Part shown: one piece after another, positions 1 to 10,885 of the stretch
Numbering within the stretch: the first letter of the stretch is position 1
Layout of the letters: each line of letters starts with the position of its first letter
Assembly: GCA_047495785.1 (NCBI GenBank)
Contig: JBLDXI010000029.1
Span: 930,001-994,000 of the forward strand
Length of the DNA: 64,000 bases
Reading direction: 5' to 3'
DNA from: Lepidodermella squamata
Taxonomy: Eukaryota > Gastrotricha
The notes under the pieces: generated by a model
The model's input: only the letters and a program-made list of their open reading frames with translations
Told to the model about the DNA's origin: nothing
Databases searched by the model: none
Position numbers and translations under genes: made by a program

Positions 1-69
1 GTTACAAGGTTTGAGTTGAAAAAACGGGCAATCTACGTTCAGGCATCAAGATATTTTATATTTGAGTAA

Positions 70-1095
70 TCAAGACCACGAAGTGGCATTAGACGAGCTT
101 TGGTTGGTCGCCAGCGCTGCCGCATTGTCAGCACCTGCAACATTAGTAATTTGCTGTAACGAGGAATTTCCATTTTTTGACGATGACGGTAAAGCTTTCG
201 TATTTCCAGGCGGAGTCGATGGCGTAGTAGTTGGAGGCGAAATACTAGGAAGTTGTTGATCCAGTTTGTTGGAATTCGTACGAAGAACTCGGAAGAATCG
301 GCAAACTACATCGCTTTCATTTACAGGAACCGTATCGAAGTGATTAACCACCATTTCTTGCAGCTGGTTCTTATTACCAGCCTTGCCCGATATTTTATGA
401 GTCTGTCGATACCTGCGTAAAACTTGAAGTGACATCGTTTTCACTATGCTTTCAATTAGTTGACGGTTGGCAGCGATATCGCTTTGAGAAGGTGCGTCTG
501 CAGCAGCACTGCCAGATCTCTTACCAGTAAAACTGTCATTCGTATTCTCGTCATCACTCGCATGTTGTTGACGCCGTACGACTTTCGAATTACGAACCCG
601 TTGAATCAAGTTTTTGTGGTGATCACAAATGTAGATGTGCTTGCAATTAATATCTGTATTCAGCTTCAGCCCTTTCTGACTAGCCATTTTGTTGATCTTG
701 CGACTGAAGCTAGCATTACCAGCAACGCGATTACATCGTTTTCCGCAGTCGAGTAGGCAACAGTACTGCTTGGCGTCTTGAGTTTGATCCGATTGCGCAC
801 TGTTGCTGGGTGGATCGATGCTTTCCACAGGGGCTGGTTCGTTCATCGCTACATCAGGGGGAGGGGGAGCTGAGACTGGAGCTTGATTTGGCCATACCTC
901 GACAGAGGAACCCACAGAGGGCGGAACAGCAACGACTCGTTGGATGATGGGGAGCTGCTGAGTTGAAGTAGCTTGAGTGGCGGTTGTAGCTGAGGCATCC
1001 ATTGGCTCAGCTTTGGGCCGTGCATCGACAGCACCTTCTTCTGACGTCACTTGCGTTTCCAAGATCACATCAGGGACAGGGTCTTGCTCCATCAA
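70..1095 (-). CDS. SAP30: SAP30-like subunit of the Sin3/HDAC corepressor
   Basis: A single-exon reading frame of 341 aa. SAP30 is a scaffold subunit of the nuclear Sin3-histone deacetylase complex, linking Sin3 to DNA-bound repressors. After a low-complexity Ser/Thr/Pro-rich N-terminus (about residues 1-110) comes the SAP30 zinc module: CCLLDCGKRCNR, then NASFSRKINK, then the ICDHHKNLIQRVRN segment that supplies the last ligands (about 110-170). A Sin3-binding helical domain follows (about 205-265, with VLRRYRQTHK and VNESDVVCRFF). The tail is Ser/Asn-rich. It is longer than the roughly 220-aa vertebrate protein because both ends are extended. The start is the first Met of the frame; a second Met follows at once. 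It is divergent from the WDR45B-like gene at 1812, so a shared promoter is possible. The family call is firm; SAP30 versus SAP30L cannot be separated here. Confidence 0.88.
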   Translation of the reverse strand: MMEQDPVPDVILETQVTSEEGAVDARPKAEPMDASATTATQATSTQQLPIIQRVVAVPPSVGSSVEVWPNQAPVSAPPPPDVAMNEPAPVESIDPPSNSAQSDQTQDAKQYCCLLDCGKRCNRVAGNASFSRKINKMASQKGLKLNTDINCKHIYICDHHKNLIQRVRNSKVVRRQQHASDDENTNDSFTGKRSGSAAADAPSQSDIAANRQLIESIVKTMSLQVLRRYRQTHKISGKAGNKNQLQEMVVNHFDTVPVNESDVVCRFFRVLRTNSNKLDQQLPSISPPTTTPSTPPGNTKALPSSSKNGNSSLQQITNVAGADNAAALATNQSSSNATSWS

Positions 1096-1811
1096 ACAGA
1101 AAAACAGAAGTTCTATTAGGAAAGTGCACAGTTAAGTCATAACGTTCACGGAATACTTAAGCATGATGTGTGTAACTCATGCAAAATAATTATGCATTAA
1201 AAAGTAAAATCAGGATGTCAAATACTTTGGATGAACTTCAATGATAGCTACGATAGGCGTCTTGGATAAAAAGATATGCGTCGTCCCGTCAATTCCGGCT
1301 TGAAATGAATCAGCCTAAACAAGCTCAGAAGCCGATTGCAGGTGAAAGGCATACGACAGCCGTCAGCCAACGGGGTTGCGCCAAGGAGCGGGTGCATCAG
1401 CCAACAACAACCCACACCACTTGCAGAAAAAGCTGAACGCGAAAACGCGCGGCGTTCAAAATCTAGCAACAATAATATTTTGCAATATTCTTATTTGCAA
1501 TATTTGTATTCGTTCGGATTATTTCACGGCAACAACGTTGAAAAAATTAGCTTGACTTGCGCGCGCGATGATTGCACACCTGGTCGGCAAACTGACCTTT
1601 GAACCTTTTCTTAGTGTCCGGCGACAAGTTCTGCGGGGGCCTTGCCACATAGGGTTACGCTATTCAAGCTAACCGCTAAACTAAATTTTAAATTTTCCAG
1701 ACCGATGTATTTTATCTTTGCCTTCATACCATCAATTGGATTATTCCGTGCCCAACTTACCAAGCATTTTATGAACTTTTCATGTTTAGAAGAAGTCTGT
1801 AAATCAGTTTA
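1096..1811. promoter_or_regulatory. Intergenic region between divergent SAP30 and WDR45B
   Basis: About 715 bases separate the two divergent start codons, so both promoters must lie here. I see no clear TATA box, no RNA gene and no convincing reading frame; the short open frames at 1248-1602 lack coding character. A shared bidirectional promoter is an inference from the arrangement only. Confidence 0.35.
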
Positions 1812-2960
1812 ATGAGTGTCAATAAGCGCATTCTTTGCGCGGCTTGGAATCAGGATTATGGTTGCTTCGCGTGTGGGTTCGAAAATGGATTCAGAATCTT
1901 CAACACTGATCCTTTGAAGGAGCGACAGAAGGTTGAATTCACCGATGGTGGAATCGGAATTGTTGAGATGCTTTATCGATGCAACTATATTGCTCTAGTT
2001 GGTGGAGGCCAGCGGCCTAGATTTCCGCCAAATCGTGTGGTAATATGGGACGATTTAAAACGAGAAACAATCATCGAATTAGATTTCCCATCCCCTGTCA
2101 GAGCTGTCAGATTGCGCCGAGATAGAATTGTGGTCGTATTGGACTCTGTAATTCGACTGTTCACATTCACTCAGCAGCCTAAGGAGTTACATAGCTTCGA
2201 AACTCTGTATAATCCTAGGGGCGTATGTGCCCTTAGCCCAGCTAGTACCAACTCCTTACTGGCGATACCTTCACGAAGTAAAGTTGGATCCATCGACCTC
2301 ATCGATCTTGCCGACGCTGATAGAGCCCCATTGGTTATAGCTGCTCACAATTCTTCATTGCGAACCTTGAGTTTCAACTCCGTCGGTAGTTTGCTAGCAT
2401 CAGCCTCTGAGAAGGGAACTTTGGTGCGGTTATTTGATACGAAAACTGGTCAATGCTGCCAAGAAGTTCGCAGAGGAACGCAACCAGCTACCGTCTATAG
2501 CATCGCCTTTTCTCCTGATAGCAATTTCTTCTGTGTGGCGAGCGACCGCGGGACGGTTCATGTTTTTGAAACGGAGTCAGTTCCAAAGGAATCACCGGAT
2601 GGCGAGCAAGCTCCTTTGTCGTCTTCACCCCCTTCCAATGGCTCGAATAACAAATTCACCAAATTACGCAATAAAATTGCTGGCTCCGCTGGAGCAAAAC
2701 ATTCCTTTGTCAAGCTACCCGTTCAGTCACAAAGCAGCGGGTTATGTTTGGCGGCATTCGGTAACTCCTCGGAGACCATTGCTGTTATAAGTACAGATGG
2801 CTCATACGCACGGTATCGTCTGCATTTTCCAAGTAAAAGGCTGGTGAATTCCAATGGAAATCTCCAGTCTTGGGACTCCGCGGGCGGTGTCACCGCTACA
2901 CGTGATCTATTTGCACATTTTCTCGACTTGCGCGAACAAAGCTACGGCGACGGTATCTAA
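1812..2960 (+). CDS. WDR45B: WIPI3/4-type beta-propeller autophagy protein (PROPPIN)
   Basis: A single-exon frame of 382 aa. PROPPINs bind PI3P/PI(3,5)P2 on nascent autophagosomes and recruit ATG2 for lipid transfer; C. elegans EPG-6 is the nematode WIPI3/4 member. Family signatures are LVGGGQRPRFPPNRVVIWDD, VRAVRLRRDRIVVVLD, LRTLSFNSVGSLLASASEKG and RGTVHVFE. The phosphoinositide-binding FRRG motif appears as VRRG (around residue 220), with both arginines kept. The C-terminal propeller blade (ICADGSY-like VISTDGSY) and a FAHFLDLRE ending also fit. Extra Ser/Pro-rich sequence sits between blades near residues 255-295, the position of the membrane-inserting loop region. It resembles WDR45B (WIPI3) more than WDR45. 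Length is close to the usual 345-360 aa plus this insertion. Confidence 0.9.
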   Translation: MSVNKRILCAAWNQDYGCFACGFENGFRIFNTDPLKERQKVEFTDGGIGIVEMLYRCNYIALVGGGQRPRFPPNRVVIWDDLKRETIIELDFPSPVRAVRLRRDRIVVVLDSVIRLFTFTQQPKELHSFETLYNPRGVCALSPASTNSLLAIPSRSKVGSIDLIDLADADRAPLVIAAHNSSLRTLSFNSVGSLLASASEKGTLVRLFDTKTGQCCQEVRRGTQPATVYSIAFSPDSNFFCVASDRGTVHVFETESVPKESPDGEQAPLSSSPPSNGSNNKFTKLRNKIAGSAGAKHSFVKLPVQSQSSGLCLAAFGNSSETIAVISTDGSYARYRLHFPSKRLVNSNGNLQSWDSAGGVTATRDLFAHFLDLREQSYGDGI

Positions 2961-3380
2961 AAACTTCAGTTATTTATTATTTCTATAAATTTGTGGAAAT
3001 TGAGTTGTTGTACGAATATAATGCTATAATATGTCTGCTTTTCTCTTATTCTTTCGACGGATTGAAACAAAAATTGATTTTCAGTGCTATGCACGTGGAG
3101 GGGTTTCCTCTTCCTGAGGCAGCTTGTATAAAAACCGTGTCAAATCGGTGCTACTTCAAGTTTGTACGTGTTTTTTTTCGTGAAGTTGGTTATGCAGAGA
3201 TAACGACGATAGATGATCGATAATTGTTGCAATCGAATAATTTAATTATTGCCAAATAATCTATTCTTATCCAAATTGAAGATTGAAAATCACGAGTAAA
3301 ATTCCTCTATTACAAATTAGAAATCGATTGCGTATAATTAATTATTTTTTGTTAATAGGGTTTGTGTTAAAAAGCAAACT
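2961..3380. other. Intergenic, AT-rich
   Basis: Short AT-rich spacer between WDR45B and HADHA. It must hold the WDR45B 3' end and the HADHA promoter. I see no RNA gene or repeat in it. Confidence 0.3.
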
Positions 3381-6300
3381 ATGAGGTGGCTCGTCGGCAA
3401 ATCTGGATGTAAGTAACACTTTTTTCACGTTTTGTGTTCAACCACACGTTTACTGCCGTTAGTGATATTCTTTACGCATTATAAGAAGTTTTAAACGTGT
3501 TTAGTAATAATAGAAAGCTATTTAGTACACAAAAAGAAATTTGAGATGGGGAATTTCTATCTATAACTTTTCTTTAGACCAGAAAACCACTTGGCTTCTG
3601 CGGAGATACATGGCTACTGGTGAATATCAAAACTTTCGCTATGCGAAGAACAACGATGTCGCTATTATCAAGGTGAGTTATCGCGAAAATTATAGGACAT
3701 TTAATTTTCAAGGCTAGCGAATTTATTACGTAATTTTTTTTACAGATCGACATGAAAGACTCGAAAGTAAATACGCTGAACATGAAGTTGCAGCAAGAAT
3801 TCGAGCATTTAGTCAACACAGTCGCATCTGACGCGTCAGTCAAAGCCGTCGTCCTCATGTCGGCTAAGCCCGGCTCATTCGTAGCTGGCGCCGATATTGG
3901 CATGCTTGAGCGCTCGAAGAGCGCCGAGGAGACGCAAAAAATGTCCGAAGAGGGTCAGAAATTGTTCCAACGCATCGCTGATAGCAAGAAGCCGTACGTT
4001 GCCGCTATTCAGGGTAACTGCCTCGGCGGCGGTATGGAATTAGCCCTGGCTTGCCACTACCGAATTGCGGTCAAGGATAAGAAAACGACCCTGGGCCTGC
4101 CCGAGGTTATGCTCGGTCTTCTGCCCGGTGCGGGTGGTACTCAACGTCTGCCGGCTATCGTGCCGCTCATCGACGCGCTACCTCTGATTTTAACCGGAAA
4201 GTCGCTGAAAGCTCAACAGGCGAAAAAATTGTTCTTAGTCGATCAAATCGTCGAACAATTAGGCCCGGGTATCAAAACTGCGGAGGAGAGGACGATGGAA
4301 TATTTGGAGGAGGTCGCGATTGAAGCGGCTAGGCAGCTAGGTTCGGGTAAAATGACCATCCCAGAGCGGACTAATACCCGGAAGAAAATCATCGATTGGC
4401 TTGTTTCCTTCGAATACGTTCGTAACAAGATTTTCGAAAAGGCGAAAGCGGGTGTTATGAAGCAGACCCATGGTCTGTACCCAGCCCCGCTTAAAATCCT
4501 CGAGGTTGTCCGCGAGGGTATTGAACATGGCATGAAGAAGGGCCTGGAGCTCGAGGCGAAACGGTTTGGAGAGCTGTCGCAAACTGGCGCCTCGAAGGCG
4601 CTGATTGGCCTGTACCACGGCCAGACTGCGTGCAAGAAGAACAAATTCGGCAAGCCAGCGACTAATGTTAAGACGATTGGAGTCCTCGGGGCGGGTCTTA
4701 TGGGCGCTGGTATTGCTCAGGTTTCGATCGACAAGGGCTATCGGGTGTTGATGAAGGACGTTACTCAGGAAGGACTCGGCCGGGGCCAGCAGCAAATTTA
4801 CAAAGGTTTGTTCAAAAATCTTGATTATCTTGTGTACATTTTATTATTAACAAAAATGGATGATAAAATAGAAAATTTCCAATGTTGGGACCCAAATTTA
4901 CTTCTTGGTTTTAATTTTGAATTTTACTAGTCTTTCCTGAGAAATACTTCATAGCTAAGAAGCCTCGACGGGATTTTTTATTTATTAAGCAGAAATTCTC
5001 CGGGATTCCGCGTTTCATTTTTCAATGAGGATCAAAAGCGATAAAATAATTGATTAGTTCGAGGGCATGTGCGAATTTTGGAGATTATAAGATGGGAATC
5101 GTTGTGGGGTTTATAATCAAATTTGTTTCGACCGCAAGATCCTATTAAAAAATACTAATACCTTGGTATAGGAAGAAGAGGGGATTTTCCGTTATTTTTT
5201 TGCCACTTGCATAAGTCGTTTTAATGCGATATTCATTATCCTAATGTTTACTTAATTTTTGTGAAATTTTCGAAACTTTTAGGCTTGAACGATCAGGTTA
5301 AGCGGAAGCGTATCACCTCGTTCGACGCCGAGAAGATTCAATCGAATTTGATCCCGACGACGAACTTCGCCGGTTTCGAACACGCTGATCTCGTCATCGA
5401 AGCCGTGTTCGAGGAGCTGTCCATCAAGCACAAGGTTGTGAAGGAGACGGAAGCCGTCGTGCCCGAACGCTGCGTTTTCGCCTCGAACACCTCCGCCATC
5501 CCGATCGGCCGCATCGCCGAGGCGTCGAAACGGCCCGACCGCGTTGTTGGCATGCACTACTTCTCGCCCGTCGACAAGATGCAGTTGTTGGAAATCATCA
5601 CGACGGACAAAACTTCGAAAGAAGCCGCGGCTGTTGCCGTCGATGTCGGCCTTAAACAGGGCAAGGTAATAATCCGCACTGCAGTCCTCTAAACTTTATC
5701 GATCAGGATCAGGATCAGGATCAGGATTTACGATTTCTCCTCGCCCTGACGGACTCAAGCTTTCACCATAAGGCGGAGCTTGTGAGAAAATCGCGAGCTT
5801 ACGCTCTAGGAAAGTTTGAACTGGTTTAATAACTACATAATTGAAATCCCTACCCCTGGTACTCCAGTTATTGCTGACTGTTTCTCCAGGGCCCAGGCAT
5901 TAGTGCCCAGGTGGCTTTTCCACTCACTCAGCGAAGCCTACAAACGCCGTCGTAGCAAGAAAGCTACCAAAAGACTAGTTTGGAGGAATATTTACAAGAG
6001 TAGAGATAATTTACAAGAGGTAATTCACGAGCCAAAATATAAGATAATTTAATGACGGAGCTATAAAGAAAATAAAGTATATTACATTTGGTTGAGTATA
6101 GGCTTTGAAAAATATAAATAGAAATTTGGAAAACTCGATTTTAGATAACGAATGATTAGCCGCCAGTATCCCTAAAAATGACTGGAAAATTTCGAAAATT
6201 TTCATTTGAGATTGAAATGACACAAATTTTAAAATTTGATTTTTTTATAAAATGACGGATAATAATATGGAGAAATCATAAAATAACTTTTAAACTCATG

Positions 6301-7968
6301 TAATTTTAAAATATTTAGATTTGAAAATGGGCTTCAAAGTTGAACAGTAAAAAATTAAGTTTTCGAATTTATGTGTGATTTATTGAAGTCGAAATTTCCT
6401 TTGGGTAATTTACGGTGAGTAATCTAAATTTTTTTTTATAGAATCAAGCTAGTCTCTTTTAAGGAGGATTAAAGTCTCCTAGACGTCTGAAGCTTTAAAA
6501 TTCAAAATCCTCACCAAAAATAGGGTTGAATTATGTGAAATCTGAGAAACGACATTATTCAAGTCAAAACCTGTACAGATGTTCTTAAATTTCGCTCAAC
6601 TCCACTTTTCACTTGTTGACAGTCACATTGAAAAATGTCATTTAAAAAAAAATATGTATATTTAATTGAGTTTTTTGAGCGCAATTGTTTTGCAGAGATT
6701 CGTTTTTAAAGCTGCTTATTTATGCTCTGCTTGTTTTTAGGTTGTGATTGTTGTGAAAGACGGTCCCGGTTTCTACACCACCCGCATTCTGAGCCCAACT
6801 ATGGCCGAATTGACGCGCGTCCTGCAGGAAGGCGTCTCCCCCACCGATCTGGACAAGATCGCGAAGAAGAGCGGCTTCCCGGTCGGTCTGGCGACCCTTC
6901 TCGACGAGGTCGGCATCGACGTCTCCGCCCACGTTGCCACGTTCATGGCGAAGGAGTTCGGCTCACGCATGGCTGGCGGTAACATCAAGATCATCGAAGA
7001 GCTGGTTGCTGGCAAGATGCTCGGCCGCAAGACTGGCAAGGGCCTGTTCGTGTACACTGCCGGCTCGAAAGAGCGCCCGGAAAATCCGGACGCGCTGGCC
7101 ATCCTCAAGAAGTACCACGTTGCGCCCAAAGTCGAGTAAATTTTTGCTATTCTTAGCTAATATTTCAGATTGAATGTATGATTTTTCTGTGATTTTATCA
7201 GAAACACCCAGCAGCATGTGTTCGAACGTATTCTGCTTCGATTCGTCAACGAAGCCATTTTGTGCCTGCAGGAAGGCATTCTCGCTACCCCGGTGAGTTT
7301 TCGCTTTGAAATATTACCGTTGATAATTTCCTGACAAAATTTGAGCTAATAGTCTGACTTTAATTTCTTTAATTTCAGCAAACAATTGATAATTTGTATT
7401 TTCTTAAATTTATTTTCTCCCATTGAGAACTCTGCTTTTGGAAAATTTACGGCTAAAACTATCAGGATAATGGAATATGATAGAAGTTCGAAGAATTTCG
7501 AAAAAATTCTGATTTTCCATGGATGGAAAATTTCGAAAAGCGTAACAATTGGGAAATTTTCAAGTTTTGATGATGTGAAAGGTACTTCAATGGAAACCTA
7601 AGTTTTTAAATAGGTTGGAAATTTTCGACTCCTTGAGCCTTAAGCCATTGACTATTGACGTTTTCGAATAGACTTAGATATTTGTTGACCTCTTAATTTC
7701 ATGCGAACCATTGTGAAATTATTCATTGCTATTCGTTAAATTTGTTCTTGTTTTTAAATAGCTTGAAGGCGACATCGGCGCGGTGTTCGGTCTCGGTTTC
7801 CCGCCATATTTGGGCGGCCCGTTCCGCTACGTCGACCTGACGGGCGCCGATCAGGTTGTGGCGAAGATGGAGAAACTCGCGTCGATCTACGGCTCCGAGT
7901 TCGCGCCGTGCCAAATGCTGAAGGACATGGCGAAGAACAACGGCAAATTCCACAAGAAGGCGGAATAA
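3381..7968 (+). CDS. HADHA: Mitochondrial trifunctional enzyme alpha subunit (enoyl-CoA hydratase / 3-hydroxyacyl-CoA dehydrogenase)
   Basis: Exons 3381-3408, 3578-3672, 3746-4805, 5283-5665, 6741-7135, 7202-7292 and 7762-7968 join in frame to 752 aa (human 763). The enzyme does the hydration and NAD-dependent dehydrogenation steps of long-chain fatty-acid beta-oxidation in mitochondria. The N-terminus (MRWLVGKS..., [15 protein letters not shown]) is basic and suits a transit peptide. The hydratase domain carries GAD at the oxyanion region, CLGGGME with Glu139 and LGLPE with Glu161; their 22-residue spacing matches the human catalytic pair. The dehydrogenase domain has the NAD motif GAGLMGAG (356-363) and [11 protein letters not shown] with the catalytic His. 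The C-terminal 3HCDH repeat ends at [13 protein letters not shown]. All splice sites are GT-AG. Introns 4 (1075 nt), 3 (477 nt) and 6 (469 nt) are large for this window. Confidence 0.95.
5701..5725. repeat. Short (GATCAG)n tandem repeat in HADHA intron 4
   Basis: About four consecutive GATCAG units in the long fourth intron. It is low-complexity sequence with no sign of function. Confidence 0.7.
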
Positions 7969-8542
7969 AAAATCATATGTGCAGCAAAATCATACCAGAC
8001 ACCAGTTTATTATACGTAATATCGTAAACAAAATGAACTGACCGATCGAAATCGGTTGAAAGAGAACTTTAGCCATTATGATATGCAGAACTGCTGCTAT
8101 AAAATCGAACCCGATCGTAATTTGTGTAATTATGCAGATGAAATATCAGTTGTGCGTAGCAATAAAACCAAACCCTGGTAAAAAATGCAACTATGCGATG
8201 ATAATATTATTATTTTAGTTGTGGTGAATAAACGAGCCAAGTCTCTTTCTGAAAGTTGAGATTGCGTGATCATCCTTTTTTGTGTTCTGTTCCTCTTTCT
8301 TTCTTCGTGACGAGAAAAACTGCGCAAAATAAAATCGTATTAAATTAAATTTAAAATTGTCATATCTTCATTTTTGGGCGTTGAATAACGAAGATAAGCT
8401 GAAAGAACTGCAATAGTAATTTAAGATATCACCTTTGCTCGTAACATTTGTGACGAAATTTCGACCTACATTAATTGACGCGTCCAAGTTCGTTCTCGCT
8501 ACAGATTTCTAGCTACTACTGGTATTTTCACGGAGTGTCCTC

Positions 8543-8604
8543 CTGTTACCGGAACCAAATTTTCTGTTGCGGGACCATATTTGCCTGTTAGCGGAACCAA
8601 ATTT
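8543..8604 (+). repeat. 21-bp tandem repeat, three units
   Basis: Three consecutive 21-nt units of the form CTGTTnnnGGnACCAnATTT, starting at 8543, 8564 and 8585, lie between HADHA and the secreted protein gene. Related sequence occurs in NAT10 introns at 19911-19925 (plus) and 20478-20513 (reverse complement), so the unit belongs to a dispersed family. The rest of 7969-8829 shows no gene. Confidence 0.65.
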
Positions 8605-8829
8605 CGGAATATTTAGTGAACGTGAAACCATTTTTCAGTAATTCCAACGATGCTATTGCAAACGCAGAATCAAAAGGTGTGATCACATTATGTTAGTATT
8701 GAACGAGAAATTGGCGGAACTAATTTATTTTTACTCTTAAAAATAATTTTCCAAAATATCGTATCAAATATTCACTGATTCGAAGTCTTCATTATTTTTT
8801 GCCCACCAGGGCATCGGCAATGATTATTT

Positions 8830-9393
8830 CTACTGGGGAGCAGCGCCAGTCTCGACGGCGACGCTGTAGGAGAAGTTGTTGGAGGCGGAGTAGCTGCCGC
8901 TCTTGTGGCCCTTGCGACCCTTGTTGCGCTTGCCGCCGAACTTCTTGTGGCCAGCCTTCTTGTTGAACTTGCCGTGACGCTTGTTCTTGCGGCCGCCGAA
9001 CGAGCCCGATCGCGAGTACGAGCCAGACTTGGACATGCGCTGGTGCACGCGCTTGAACTTCTTGGTGGACACCTTGCGGGTGTGCTTGTTGGTGCGGGCG
9101 GACACGGATGCGGACACCGACTTGGAGTACGAGCCGCGGCGCTTGTTGCGCTTCGAGACAAACTTCTTGCCGAAGTTCTTCGCCGGCCGCTTGTTCTTCT
9201 GGTACGAGCCGCTCTTCGAGACGCTGTACGAGTAGCTTCGGGAAATTTCCTTGTTCGGCTTGCCACGACCAGCTTCAGTCTCGGTGAAGGCTGAAAAAAG
9301 AAGAAACAAAGAATACTTGCCGAAAGCACTAGGCTTGAATGCTTTACCAAGAGCCACGAGGATGGCAACAGCAATGGCACAAGCGAAACGCAT
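8830..9393 (-). CDS. Small secreted Ser/Lys/Arg/Gly-rich protein, unknown function
   Basis: Two exons (9348-9393 and 8830-9290) are joined across a 57-nt intron with donor GTAAAG and acceptor TTTTTTCAG. Splicing removes an in-frame insert and leaves a clean signal peptide, MRFACAIAVAILVALAF, followed by TETEAGRGK. The mature part (about 145 aa) is extremely basic and built from short SGSYS, SYSYSVS and SKSGSY blocks between Lys/Arg/Gly-rich segments such as GGRKNKRHGKFNKKAGHKKF. It has no cysteines after the signal and no known domain. The composition suggests a structural, matrix or antimicrobial secretion, but this is only inference. The start at 9393 is chosen because the hydrophobic core follows directly; an in-frame ATG at 9411 would add six residues. 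A TATA-like box lies about 80 nt upstream. Confidence 0.65.
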   Translation of the reverse strand: MRFACAIAVAILVALGKAFKPSAFGKYSLFLLFSAFTETEAGRGKPNKEISRSYSYSVSKSGSYQKNKRPAKNFGKKFVSKRNKRRGSYSKSVSASVSARTNKHTRKVSTKKFKRVHQRMSKSGSYSRSGSFGGRKNKRHGKFNKKAGHKKFGGKRNKGRKGHKSGSYSASNNFSYSVAVETGAAPQ

Positions 9394-9470
9394 TTTGGAA
9401 ATGTTATTCAAGATTTAAGCGAATATCAAATAGAAATCGAATATTGATGGTGATCGCGGGATGGGGCAGG

Positions 9471-9477
9471 ATTTATA
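9471..9477 (-). promoter_or_regulatory. TATA-like box upstream of the secreted protein gene
   Basis: Minus-strand TATAAAT preceded by CCC, 78-84 nt upstream of the ATG at 9393. Strong TATA boxes are uncommon in this window, which suits a highly expressed tissue-specific gene. Confidence 0.45.
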
Positions 9478-9670
9478 GGGATGGCTAATTGGTTAGGCGT
9501 TAGGCGAATTCTGGCATAATTGATATTTTTTGTTGTTAATTGAGTTGAAATAAAAGGGAATCATTGGCTAACGATGGAATGGCGTAACAACGGAACCTCC
9601 CTCTTCTACTCCAAACCGAATACCCAAAGTTCAAAGAAAACTAAAGAATGAAATCAATGAATAAAAGGTG

Positions 9671-9731
9671 TTCCCTGAACCCGGGCCGCCGCGGTGAAAG
9701 CGCGGAATCCTAACCACTAGACCATCAGGGA
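9671..9731 (-). pseudogene. tRNA-Glu(UUC)-like gene lacking half of the T arm
   Basis: The 61-nt stretch matches eukaryotic tRNA-Glu: 5' TCCCTGATGG, D-loop region TCTAGTGGTTAGGATT, anticodon stem-loop CCGCG-CTTTCAC-CGCGG with anticodon TTC, then GGCCCGGGTTC running directly into the 3' acceptor strand AGGGAA. Against the canonical tRNA, about 11 nt are missing: the 3' half of the T loop and the T stem. The acceptor and anticodon stems are intact. Most likely a tRNA pseudogene. Confidence 0.7.
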
Positions 9732-9803
9732 GTGCATGTTTAGCAATTGCACTGCTTGACTGTAGAATAATGCGATCGAAAATGAAACGATTAAAAAATG
9801 ATG

Positions 9804-9876
9804 CGCCCTCCGGGGGACTCGAACCCCCGACCCTGTGATTAAAAGTCACATGCTCTACCGACTGAGCTAGGAAGGC
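9804..9876 (-). tRNA. tRNA-Lys (anticodon TTT)
   Basis: A 73-nt complete cloverleaf without intron. The acceptor stem GCCTTCC pairs with GGAGGGC, the A box is TAGCTCAGTCGG, the anticodon arm is TGTGA-CTTTTAA-TCACA with anticodon TTT, the T arm contains GGTTCGAGTCC, and the discriminator is G. It lies 72 nt from the damaged tRNA-Glu on the same strand. Confidence 0.95.
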
Positions 9877-9899
9877 CCTTGCAAATGACGGCAATTGAG

Positions 9900-10880
9900 A
9901 TCAAGTTGAATGTGCTTGTAAAACTTGGCTTTGATTTCTTAGGGCTAACGAATGCTTAATTTGAATATGCACACTTTATACCTTTATTCTGAGCGCTTAA
10001 ATGCTCGCAGGAGGATTGACATGTAGGTACCAGTTTCAGTAATCATTTTATCTTTGTCTGAAGATGGTGTAATATCTTTTCAAGGTAACTAATTCAATCG
10101 AAAACCCAAGTCAAAATTTGCTAATTTATCGTGTTTTGAGCATCCAACTTCGGGTCGTGTTCAAAAGTCGAATGTGCTGGTGAGCATGTGTGGAGGCGGA
10201 CAACGCGTGAGTACCCTTTCAAGATTAGCTGCGAGTTGATCGCTGTCTCCTCCGACCGGCCGATCCCCCAGCCTTTGTGTGTCTTGTCGTTGTAGGTCTC
10301 TTCGCGCTGTCGCTCAATCGAGTAGCGGTGCCGCAGCACGTCGCGCGACGATCCACCGATCGATCGAACGACCGAACGCTCGGCGACCAGTAAGCTTTGG
10401 CTCTAACTCATGGGTGTATGCTGTGTCTTCTAGGCTACCAACCAGTGCGCCACCAGTGCCTAGCGGTAGTTTAGCTCCAGACCTCCTCTCTCTCCCTTCC
10501 ATAACGCCTCCACCAGCGGTGCCGTGGGCCTTGGCTCCCAGGAGCTTTGAGGCCGGCGCCCTTCTTTTGCGATTTTTGCCAATTGATTATTCAAAACGCT
10601 GGAATAGTTCAAGATAGTTCAAGTTTCACTAAGATTTAATCGTGAAATTGATGAGGGACGGGAATCTTTCGGAAATTACATATTTTTCGCCAAAATCTGA
10701 CGCGTTTTTAAAATGGCGAGAAATACAATCTGCATAGAGAGTGGACTTGACCTCGTTTGACGCTTGAAACGCCGAAGTGCTTAACGTGAATTCTCAAGGT
10801 TTAAAAGCGGCGTCCGGCGACCGGAGAAGGCAACATAGCGAGGCAAACTCATTTGTTTCTTTTCACGGCTTTGATGCAAA
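9900..10880. other. Gene-free stretch between tRNA-Lys and tRNA-Ser
   Basis: Part of it (about 10130-10610) is GC-rich with CG-rich words and an open frame on the plus strand, but the predicted peptide is Arg/Ser/Ala/Pro-rich without domain or coding rhythm. It may be an old repeat or the 5' end of a gene not recognisable here. Nothing firm. Confidence 0.3.
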
Positions 10881-10885
10881 ACTAT

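Noticed and set aside
5816-6052. 78-codon plus-strand frame in HADHA intron 4
   Set aside because: No recognised domain; flanked by AT-rich intron sequence; not needed for any phase-consistent HADHA exon.
8905-9294. Long plus-strand frame antisense to the secreted protein
   Set aside because: It is the complement of the repetitive Ser/Lys/Arg codons; the minus-strand frame has the signal peptide, intron and TATA box.
10279-10617. A 112-codon plus-strand frame in a GC-rich patch
   Set aside because: Arg/Ser/Ala/Pro-rich peptide with no domain, no splice context and an equally open antisense frame; typical of GC-rich non-coding DNA.
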